From: Ampelomyces quisqualis
Taxonomy: Eukaryota > Ascomycota > Dothideomycetes > Pleosporales > Phaeosphaeriaceae
Assembly (NCBI GenBank): GCA_018398575.1
Contig: JAGTXZ010000004.1
Location: 1 to 17,549 of the forward strand
Direction of reading: 5' to 3'
DNA length: 17,549 nt
In this document: positions 9,719 to 17,549 of the stretch, one piece after another
Position numbering within the stretch: the stretch's first letter is position 1
Layout of the letters: each line of letters begins with the position of its first letter
Translations under genes and position numbers: made by a program
Notes under the pieces: generated by a model
The model's input: the letters and a program-made list of their open reading frames with translations, nothing else
Database searches by the model: none
Told to the model about the DNA's origin: nothing

Positions 9719-9895
9719 AAAACCAAGGCAAGTGTAACTCGGCGATCACGGGTTTATGCTTTTAGTAATAGTGCGCAGGTTGCGCAACCTCTGCACCAAA
9801 TTTGCTTAACTTCTAAGACCTTTTCTAACACGTTAACCCCGCGCTTACAAAATCAAACCCAAAGGTGTTCACACGTTACATAAGGGGAGCAGAAA
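9719..9895 (+). promoter_or_regulatory. Non-RIPed island, candidate Pol I promoter region
   Basis: Composition changes abruptly at about 9719 from RIP-saturated AT-rich DNA to mixed DNA. I count 11 pyrimidine-C-purine sites (either strand) left intact here (for example in accaagg, actcggcgatcacggg, accccgcg, atcaaaccc), whereas such sites are almost gone to the left and mostly mutated in 18S to the right. It ends about 650 bp before the 18S start; a fungal 5' external spacer is commonly of that order, so this is where a Pol I promoter and start site would lie. No promoter motif was recognised. It could also be a sequence inserted after RIP; I found no convincing terminal repeats. Confidence 0.5.
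9771..9796. repeat. 26-bp imperfect palindrome in the island
   Basis: aggttgcgcaacct (9777-9790) is a perfect 14-bp palindrome. After two mismatched positions on each side it is flanked by gtgc and gcac (9771-9774 and 9793-9796). It is suited to a dimeric DNA-binding protein or a cruciform. No known site was matched. Confidence 0.75.
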
Positions 9896-10547
9896 AAATC
9901 CTAATTACTTTTCTGCAGCCTATCTAAAGAAAAACAGTATAGGCTACCTATACGCTATTTTCAGCAGATTAACACGCAAAACAGGCGCTCTTGCTTAGAG
10001 GTTTAGGCAGCTTTAGCTGGTCCTTACGCGTTTGCTTCAAGTCTTATACTTGCTTGCCTTGTTTTCTTGTAAGCTGCTAGCAAAGGCAACTAAGCTGCAA
10101 TCACAAGGCCTAGGCCTCTCTCTTATAGGTGTTGGTAGCCAAAATTGTTATTGTAGTTGTCCTGTGCCTATTGTAGGATAGAAGCCCTGTTAAATTCTAA
10201 CAGGCACTACGTAGGGTCTGTAGATTGCTGGCTCTGCTATCTACTTAGCAGATCTTAGGAGACAATTACGTTGTGTATCTGCTTTTAGCGTGTTGCAGCA
10301 CAGGTTTTCTCCTCCTAAGAGCTGTATGTAGCAGAAATAGATTCTAATAGGAATGTTAGCTATGTCTTGTTGCAGACTAGCTTTTGGGAAACTTAGTAGG
10401 GGCAATTGAATTGGTTGTCTATGCTGTTATTGCTATTAGCTTTGATTGTGTAGCGGCTTAGAGCGCTTTAGTGTTCTCCTGCCTAGTAAAAGTTAGCTCC
10501 TCTTAGGGGGTCTGTCTTAGAGTTCTGGCTCTTTGACTTAAGATAGT
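9896..10547 (+). other. Putative 5' external transcribed spacer (unit 2)
   Basis: About 650 bp of mixed composition directly before 18S, with no open reading frame of note. It is less AT-rich than the IGS core and keeps TGT, TGC and some TGG, so RIP is partial here. Several short inverted repeats are visible, such as cctgttaaattctaacagg at about 10187-10205. The assignment as 5' ETS rests on position; the transcription start was not located. Confidence 0.65.
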
Positions 10548-12345
10548 TACCTAGTTAATTCTGCTAGTAGTTATATGCTTGTCTCAAAGATTAAGCTATG
10601 CATGTCTAAGTATAAGCAATTATACCGTGAAACTGCGAATAGCTTATTAAATTAGTTATTGTTTATTTGATAGTACCTTACTACTTAGACAACTATAGTA
10701 ATTCTAGAGCTAATATATGCTAAAAACCTTAACTTTAGAAGGGGTGTATTTATTAGATAAAAAACCAACGCCCTTTGGGGCTTCTTGATAATTTATAATA
10801 ACTTTACAGATCGCATAGCCTTGCGCTAGCGACAGTTTATTTAAATTTCTGCCCTATTAACTTTTGATAGTAAGGTATTAGCTTACTATAGTTTCAACAG
10901 GTAACAGGGAATTAGGGTTTGATTCTAGAGAGGGAGCCTAAGAAACGGCTACTACATCTAAGGAAGGCAGCAGGCGCGCAAATTACCTAATTCTAACACA
11001 GAAAGGTAGTAACAATAAATACTAATACAGGGCTCTTTTGGGTCTTGTAATTGGAATGAGTACAATTTAAACCTCTTAACAAGGAACAATTAGAGGGCAA
11101 GTCTAGTGCTAGCAGCTGCAGTAATTTTAGCTCTAATAGCGTATATTAAAGTTATTGCAGTTAAAAAGCTTGTAGTTAAAACTTAGGTCTAGCTGGCAGG
11201 TCCGCCTTACCGCGTGTACTTGTCCAGCTAGGCCTTCCTTCTGGAGAACCTTATGCCCTTTACTAGGCGTGTTAGGGACCAGGACTTTTACTTTAAAAAA
11301 ATTAGAGTGTTTAAAGCAGGCCTTTGCTTAAATACGTTAGCATGAAATAATAGAATAGGACGTGCAGTCCTATTTTGTTGGTTTCTAAGACTGCTGTAAT
11401 AATTAATAGAGATAGTTAGGGGCATTAGTATTCAATTGTTAGAGGTAAAATTCTTAGATTTATTAAAGACTAACTACTGCGAAAGCATTTGCCAAGGATG
11501 TTTTTATTAATTAGTGAACGAAAGTTAGGAGATTAAAGACAATCAGATACTGTTGTAGTCTTAACTGTAAACTATGCTAACTAGGGATTAGGCGATGTTC
11601 TTTTTCTGACTCGCTTGGCACCTTACAAGAAATCAAAGTTTTTGGGTTCTAGGGGGAGTATGGTTGCAAGGCTGAAACTTAAAGAAATTAACAGAAGGGC
11701 ACTACTAGGCGTAGAGCCTGCAGCTTAATTTGACTTAACACAGGAAAACTTACTAGGTCCAGATGAAATAAGGATTAACAGATTGAGAGCTCTTTCTTGA
11801 TTTTTCAGGTAGTAGTGCATAGCTGTTCTTAGTTAGTGGAGTAATTTGTCTGCTTAATTGTAATAACAAACAAGACCTTAACCTGCTAAATAGCTAGGCT
11901 AGCTTTGGCTGGTTGCTAGCTTCTTAGAGGGACTATTAGCTTAAGCTAATAAAAGTTTAAGGCAATAACAGGTCTGTAATGCCCTTAGATGTTCTGGGCT
12001 GCACGCGCGCTACACTAACAGAGCCAACAAGTTCTTTACCTTAGCTAAAAGGTCTAGGCAATCTTGTTAAACTCTGTTGTGCTAGGGATAGAGCATTGCA
12101 ATTATTGCTCTTTAACAAGAAATGCCTAGTAAGCGCGTGTTATCAGCATGCGTTAATTACGTCCCTGCCCTTTGTACACACTGCCTGTTGCTACTACTAA
12201 TTGAATGGCTTAGTAAGGCCTTTGGACTGGCTTAAAAAGGTTGGCAACAACTATCCTAAGCTGGAAAGTTTGTTAAACTTAGTTATTTAGAGGAAGTAAA
12301 AGTTGTAACAAGGTTTTTGTAGGTAAACCTGCAGAAGGATTATTA
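10548..12345 (+). rRNA. 18S rRNA gene (unit 2), complete, RIP-mutated, probably a pseudogene
   Basis: Complete small-subunit rRNA gene of about 1,798 bp, the normal intron-free fungal length. It starts at tacctagttaattctgctag (normally tacctggttgatcctgccag) and ends at aaggattatta. The framework is intact, but C-to-T and G-to-A transitions run through it. In the 530 loop, T at 11110 and 11117 and A at 11120 replace E. coli C519, C526 and G529. The decoding-site changes of unit 1 are repeated at 12182, 12186, 12189 and 12304. These lie in segments used as universal primer sites. It heads the same transcription unit as ITS1, 5.8S, ITS2 and 28S. Identity is certain; a non-functional product is inferred. 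Confidence 0.96.
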
Positions 12346-12535
12346 CATTTAGTAGCTTGCTACTGCTAAGAGGGTCTGTTAGGCTGTATAGTATTGCTAC
12401 TAACAAGCAGTATAATCCTCTAAGTTAACCCTTGTCTTTTGCGTACCTACGTTTCCTTAGCAGGTATAACCTGCTAGCTGGACAAAATTAAAACCCTTGA
12501 ATATTTAATTAGTGTCTGAGAAACTTAATAATTAC
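12346..12535 (+). other. ITS1, unit 2
   Basis: Copy of 1162-1351 at an offset of 11,184; no difference from unit 1 was seen by eye. Carries the Pleosporales-type core cttttgcgtacctacgtttc. Confidence 0.9.
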
Positions 12536-12691
12536 AACTTTTAACAACAGATCTCTTGGTTCTGGCATTAATAAAGAACGCAGCGAAATGCGATAAGTAG
12601 TGTAAATTGCAGAATTCAGTAAATTATTAAATCTTTGAACGCACATTGCGCCCCTTAGTATTCTATAGGGCATGCCTGTTTAAGCGTTATT
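12536..12691 (+). rRNA. 5.8S rRNA gene (unit 2), RIP-mutated
   Basis: Copy of the unit 1 5.8S with the same 16 transition differences from the ascomycete consensus, including cattaataa for catcgatga and ttattaaat for tcatcgaat. Normal length and an intact central core. That the two copies share all these mutations means the changes came before the units were duplicated or were spread by homogenisation. Confidence 0.95.
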
Positions 12692-12844
12692 TGTACTCTT
12701 AAGCTCTGCTTAGTGTTAGGTGTTTGTCTATGCTTTTGCTTAGACTTACCTCAAAGCAATTGGCAGCTAGTGTTTTAGCATAGAAGCGCAGCACATCTTG
12801 CACTTCTAGTCTTAAACACTAGCTTCTAGTAAGTCCCTTTACGT
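12692..12844 (+). other. ITS2, unit 2
   Basis: Copy of 1508-1660 between 5.8S and 28S, with no difference from unit 1 seen by eye. Confidence 0.88.
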
Positions 12845-15800
12845 TTGACCTTAGATTAGGTAGAGATACCCGCTAAACTTAAGCATATTAATAAGCAGAG
12901 GAAAAGAAACCAACAGGAATTGCCTTAGTAACGGCGAGTAAAGCGGCAACAGCTCAAATTTAAAATCTAGCTCTCTTAGGGCCTAAGTTGTAATTTGTAG
13001 AGGGCGCTTTGGTGTTAGCAGTAGTCTAAGTTCCTTGGAACAGGACGTTACAGAGGGTAAGAATCCTGTACGTAGTCGCTAGCCTTTGCCGTGTAAAGCC
13101 CCTTTAACAAGTTAAGTTGTTTAAGAATGCAGCTCTAAATAGAAGGTAAATTTCTTCTAAAGCTAAATACTAGCCAGAGACTGATAGCGCACAAGTAGAG
13201 TGATTGAAAGATAAAAAGCACTTTGGAAAGAGAGTTAAATAGCACGTAAAATTGTTAAAAGGGAAGCGCTTGCAGCCAGACTTGCCTGTAGTAGTTTATC
13301 TAGACTTTTGTCTAGTGCACTCTTCTGCAGGCAGGCTAGCATCAGTCTAGGCAATTGGATAAAGGTTTCTATTACGTACCTCTCTTTAGGGAGGCCTTAT
13401 AGGGGAGACGTTATGCAACTAGTCTAGACTAAGGTCTGCATATCTACTAGGATGCTAGCGTAATAGCTATAAGCGGCCTGTCTTAAAACACAGACTAAGG
13501 AGTCTAACATCTATGCAAGTGTTTAGGTGTTAAGCCCAAACGCGTAATAAAAGTAAATAGAGGTAGGAACTCTTTAGGTGCACTATCAACTAATCCTGAT
13601 GTCTTTAGATAGATTTGAGTAAGAGCATAGCTGTTGGGACCTAAAAGATAGTAAACTATGCTTAAATAGGGTAAAGCTAGAGGAAACTCTAGTAGAGGCT
13701 TACAGCAGTTCTAACGTGCAAATTAATTGTTAAATTTAGGCATAGGGGCGAAAGACTAATTAAACTATCTAGTAGCTGGTTCCTGCTAAAGTTTCCCTTA
13801 GGATAGCAGTAACGTATTTAGTTTTATAAGGTAAAGCGAATAATTAGAGGCCTAGAGGTTAAAATAACCTTTACTTATTCTTAAACTTTAAATATATAAG
13901 AAGTCTTTGTTACTTAATTAAACGTAGACACTTAAATGTACTGTTACTAGTAGGCTATTTTTGGTAAGCAGAACTAGCAATGCAGGATAAACTGAACGCA
14001 GGGTTAAAGTGCCAGAATATACGCTTATCAGATACTACAAAAGGTGTTAGTTTATCTAGACAGCAGGACAGTAGCTATAGAAGTTAGAATCTGCTAAGGA
14101 GTGTGTAACAACTCACCTGCTAAATAAACTAGCCCTAAAAATAGATGGCGCTTAAGCGTATTACCTATACCCTGCTGCCAGGGCAGAATTTACGCCCTAG
14201 CAAGTAGGCAGGCGTAGAGGCTTGTAACAAAGCCTTGGAGGTAACTCTAAGTTAAACAGCCTCTAGTGCAGATCTTAGTAGTAGTAGCAAATACTTAAAT
14301 AAGAACTTTAAGGACTAAAGTAGGGAAAGGTTCTGTGTAAACAGCAGTTAGACACAGGTTAGTCAATTCTAAGAGATAGGGTAGTTCTGTTTTAATGTTA
14401 GCGCTTGCGCTACGCCCTTAAAAGGGAAGCTAGTTAACATTCTGGCACCTAGATGTAGATTCTCTGCAGCAACGCAATTGAGAGCGGAGACCTTGGCAGA
14501 AGCTCTAAGAAGAGTTCTCTTTTCTTCTTAACAGTCTGTTACCCTGAAATTGGTTTGTCTAGAGCTAGGGTTTAATAGCTAGAAGAGCGCTGCACTTTTG
14601 CGGCGTTTGGTGCGCTCCTAACAAGCCTTAAAAATCTGCTTAAAGAAATAGTTTTTACGCCAGGTTGTACTTATAACTACAGCAGGTCTCTAAGGTAAAA
14701 AGCCTCTAGTTAATAGAACAATGTAGATAAGAGAAGTTAGCAAAATAGATCTGTAACTTTAGGAAAAGGATTAGCTCTAAGGGTTAGGTATGTTAGGCCT
14801 TAGGGAGAAGCCTCTGGCGCAGAAGGGCACTAACCGCAAGGTAGGCGCCTTTTAGTGCTAGAGTGCAGACACTCTTAGCAGGCTTTAGCTGTCTAGCGTA
14901 TGTTTAACAACCAACTTAGAACTGGTACAAACAAGGGGAATCTAACTGTCTAATTAAAACATAGCATTGCGATAGCTAGAAAGTAGTGTTAACGCAATGT
15001 AATTTCTGCCTAGTGCTCTAAATATTAAAGCAAAGAGATTTAACCAAGCGCAGGTAAACAGCAGGAGTAACTATAACTCTCTTAAGGTAGCTAAATGCCT
15101 TGTTATCTAATTAGTAACGCGCATGAATAGATTAACGAGATTCCTACTGTCCCTATCTACTATCTAGCGAAACTACAGCTAAGGGAACAGGCTTAGCCAA
15201 ATTAGCAAGAAAAGAAGACCCTGTTAAGCTTAACTCTAGTTTGACATTGTAAAAAGACATAGGAGGTGTAGAATAGGTAAGAGCTTTGGCGCTGGTAAAA
15301 TACTACTACCCTTATTGTTTTTTTACTTATTTAATAAAGTAGAGCTAGGCCTTACTGCTTAACTTCTAGCGTTAAGGTCTCTTGTAGACTAATCTAGGTT
15401 AAAGACATTGTTAGGTAGGGAGTTTAGCTAGGGCAGCACATCTGTTAAACCATAACGCAGGTGTCCTAAGGGAGACTTATAGAGAACAGAAATCTCTAGT
15501 AGAGCAAAAGGGCAAAAGTCCCCTTGATTTTAATTTTCAGTGTAAATACAAACCATAAAAGTGTAGCCTATTAATCCTTTAGTCCCTTAAAATTTAGGGC
15601 TAAAGGTGCTAGAAAAGTTACTACAGGGATAACTAGCTTGTGGCAGCCAAGCGTTTATAGCAACGTTGCTTTTTAATCCTTTGATATTAGCTCTTCCTAT
15701 TATACCAAAGCAGAATTTAGTAAGCGTTGGATTGTTCACCCACTAATAGGGAACGTAAGCTGGGTTTAGACTGTCGTAAGACAGGTTAGTTTTACTCTAC

Positions 15801-16188
15801 TAATGACCTTGCCCTAATGGTAATACTGCTTAGTACAAGAGGAACTGCAGTTTCAGATAATTGGTTTTTGCAGCTGTCTGACCAGGCATTGCTGCAAAGC
15901 TACCATCTGCTAGATTATAGCTAAACGCCTCTAAGTCAGAATCTATGCCAGAACAGGGTAATTTCTGCCTGCACTAGTTAGATACGAATAGGCCTTTGGC
16001 TAAGAACCTTACCAGATTAGCGTTAGCAGCTCTATTGAAATTGAGACTGCTAGCTAGTGTATTGCAATTGTACAGTGCGCAGGATTAAATCCTTTGTAGA
16101 CAACTTAGTTGCCTAGCTGAGTTGTGTAAGTAGTTAAGTAGCCTTGTTGTTACAAGCTACTAAGCGTAAGCCTAATGCTAGCTTGGTT
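12845..16188 (+). rRNA. 28S rRNA gene (unit 2), RIP-mutated, probably a pseudogene
   Basis: Full-length, intron-free large-subunit rRNA gene, one base longer than unit 1. At 13499-13500 it keeps the conserved aaggagtctaac, where unit 1 has lost a G. It carries the same transitions at near-invariant sites: P-loop (15430, 15435), peptidyl-transferase ring (15682, 15686, 15688, 15689) and sarcin-ricin loop (A at 15837 in agtacaagaggaac, normally agtacgagagga). Loss of the GAGA tetraloop and of the G2505 equivalent argues strongly against a working large subunit. The 3' end is accurate to about 10 bases. Confidence 0.95.
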
Positions 16189-16323
16189 GAATATAGGAAT
16201 TATTCCTCCTTATCTAGTGTAACATTAGGAACATGTCTACTAGAGGGGGATAGTGCTGCAGGAGCGCTAGAATAATCTACGTTTCTAGTCAGAGCATATA
16301 GGCGCACTTGCTAGATAATTTAG
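16189..16323 (+). other. 28S-proximal spacer (3' external spacer), unit 2
   Basis: Copy of 5004-5138 with no difference seen; includes the small aggaa-tta-ttcct inverted repeat just past the 28S end. Confidence 0.6.
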
Positions 16324-16914
16324 GAGCCTTGTAGGCGCTGCTAGAGATTTTTAGCTGCTCTTGCAGGGGCGTACAGGCTGTCTCTCTATTTATTTAGGGG
16401 GCCTTGCAGGTGCTGCTTGAGATTTTAGCAGCCTCTGCAAGGGCGTACAGGCTGTCTCTCTATTTATTTAGAGGGCCTTGCAGGTGCTGCTAGATTCAGC
16501 GGCTCTTGCAAGGGCGTACAGGCTGTCTCTCTATTTATTTAGGGGGCTGTGCAGGTGCTGCTTGAGATTTTAGCAGCCTCTGCAAGGGTGTACAGGCTGT
16601 CTCTCTATTTATTTAGGGGGCCTTGCAGGTCGTGCTTGAAAATCTTAGGCAGCTTCTATAGGGGCGTACAGGCTGTCTCCCTATTTATTTAGGGGGTCCT
16701 ACAGGCGCTGCTTGATATTATAGCAGCTCTTGTAGGGGCGTATAGGCTGTCTCTCTATTTTACTTAAGATTTTGGCAGCCTCTGCAAGAGGGGCGTATAG
16801 GCTGTCTCTCTATTTATTTAGAGAGTCCTACAGGCGCTCCTTAATATTATAGCAGCTCTTGCAAGAGCGTATAGGCTGTCTATCTATTTATTTAGAGAGC
16901 CTTACAGGTACTGT
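16324..16914 (+). repeat. IGS hairpin subrepeat array (~74 bp units), unit 2
   Basis: Same eight-unit organisation as in unit 1. The fourth unit (about 16572-16634) is a regular member (agcagcctctgcaagggtgt, acaggctgtctctctattta), unlike the diverged patch in unit 1, and is one base shorter overall. A single gcaggtcgtgcttg variant appears at its right edge. Hairpin arms ccttgcag and ctgcaagg recur in the units. Confidence 0.9.
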
Positions 16915-16938
16915 ATAAAAATCTCTGGTAGGTAATAA

Positions 16939-17058
16939 CTAGTAAGTTTAGAGTAGCTAGTAAGTTTAGAGTAGCTAGTAAGTTTAGAGTAGCTAGTAAG
17001 TTTAGAGTAGCTAGTAAGTTTAGAGTAGCTAGTAAGTTTAGAGTAGCTAGTAAGTTTA
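16939..17058 (+). repeat. 18-bp tandem repeat (unit 2), six full copies plus a partial
   Basis: ctagtaagtttagagtag repeated at 16939, 16957, 16975, 16993, 17011 and 17029, then a partial copy at 17047. Copy number and sequence equal those in unit 1. Confidence 0.95.
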
Positions 17059-17549
17059 AAATAATAGTACTGTTAAAATTAAAGAATTTTTTAACAAAAA
17101 TTATTCAAAGAATATTAGATTACAACTAAGTATATTTTAGACAGAAGTAAGCTTATATATATACTACTTGTAATGTCTTTGTAAAAATAAAAATAAAAAA
17201 CTAAGATTTCTAAACTAGAGATTTTTAAAAAAACCTAAAGCCTATATCTATTCTATATTAAATTCTAATATAACTAAAGTCTTATCTACTACCTTTTAGT
17301 ATAAATAGGCTTATCTATAGATAAATAGTTAAGTAATTAGTTTTAGTTTATTTTATTAATAAGCTTTATATTTAAATCTTAGAAAAATAATAGTATTTTA
17401 AATATCTTAATTTGCAAACAGAAATAAATAAAAACTTAAAATTTATAACAAAAGAGTTTTAAAGAAACTTAAGCCTATATCTATACTATATTATAATATA
17501 ATATAACTAAAATCTTATCTACTACCTCTTAACAAAGATACACTTAGAT
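17059..17549. other. AT-rich, RIP-saturated IGS core, start of unit 2 copy
   Basis: Copy of 5875-6365, cut off by the window end. It includes the first ~233-bp eroded repeat and the start of the second. One substitution was seen against unit 1: T at 17366 for A at 6182. No gene. Confidence 0.85.

Larger units (their letters stand above)
1..17549 (+). repeat. Tandem rDNA repeat, unit length about 11,184 bp, about 1.57 units
   Basis: Bases 1-6365 recur as 11185-17549 in the same orientation. The offset is 11,184, rising to 11,185 between the extra G at 13500 and the subrepeat patch at about 16572-16634, then back to 11,184. Apart from these and one substitution (6182/17366), no difference was noticed by eye over about 6.4 kb. 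The head-to-tail layout is that of a nuclear rDNA array. Confidence 0.97.

Noticed and set aside
9662..9883. 73-codon open reading frame starting with ATG
   Set aside because: It straddles the border of the AT-rich IGS and the island, has no recognisable domain, and lies in an rDNA spacer. In the island stop codons are simply scarcer, so chance is enough.
9719..9895. Insertion sequence with terminal inverted repeats (tgtaac at about 9734, gttaca at about 9875)
   Set aside because: Only six bases match, and they are not flanked by a clear target duplication. Kept only as one option for the island's origin.
5004..10547. 5S rRNA gene in the IGS
   Set aside because: No 5S-like start, internal control region or end was recognised on either strand, allowing for transitions. 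In filamentous ascomycetes 5S genes are usually dispersed. A heavily RIPed 5S could be missed by eye.
1..17549. Mitochondrial or bacterial rRNA operon
   Set aside because: The gene order 18S-ITS1-5.8S-ITS2-28S and the sequence of 5.8S and ITS are those of nuclear fungal rDNA. The AT-richness comes from transitions.

Overview
The window is pure fungal nuclear ribosomal DNA: about one and a half head-to-tail rDNA repeat units, all on the + strand, with no protein-coding gene. Base 1 and base 11185 begin the same 18S segment, so the unit is about 11,184 bp. Unit 1 runs from inside 18S through ITS1, 5.8S, ITS2, 28S, a long intergenic spacer (IGS) and the 5' external spacer. Unit 2 supplies the full 18S-ITS1-5.8S-ITS2-28S cassette and the first part of its IGS. 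The ITS1 core, the 5.8S and the ITS2 look like Pleosporales (Dothideomycetes), and ITS1 most resembles Phaeosphaeriaceae (Parastagonospora/Phaeosphaeria relatives). This placement is from recalled sequences, not a search.

The striking feature is the state of the genes. 18S, 5.8S and 28S keep full length and gene order and have no introns, but they carry dense C-to-T and G-to-A transitions, the signature of repeat-induced point mutation (RIP). Many changes hit positions that are essentially invariant: the decoding site, the 530 loop, the P-loop, the peptidyl-transferase ring and the sarcin-ricin tetraloop. The simplest reading is a RIP-killed rDNA array. Yet the two units share the same mutations and differ, as far as I could see by eye, by only one single-base indel, one substitution and one roughly 65-bp patch. 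The array was therefore probably amplified or homogenised after it was mutated.

The IGS has distinct zones. From 5004 to about 5138 is 28S-proximal spacer. From 5139 to about 5730 are eight hairpin-forming subrepeats of about 74 bp. From 5755 to 5874 is an 18-bp tandem repeat. From 5875 to about 9715 is very AT-rich DNA in which CpA, TpG and CpG are nearly gone; it holds several layers of eroded repeats. From about 9719 to 9895 is an island that escaped the mutation and contains a 26-bp imperfect palindrome. It lies about 0.65-0.83 kb upstream of 18S, where a Pol I promoter would be expected. From about 9896 to 10547 is the putative 5' external transcribed spacer.

No 5S rRNA, tRNA, transposon coding sequence, CRISPR array or rDNA intron was found.
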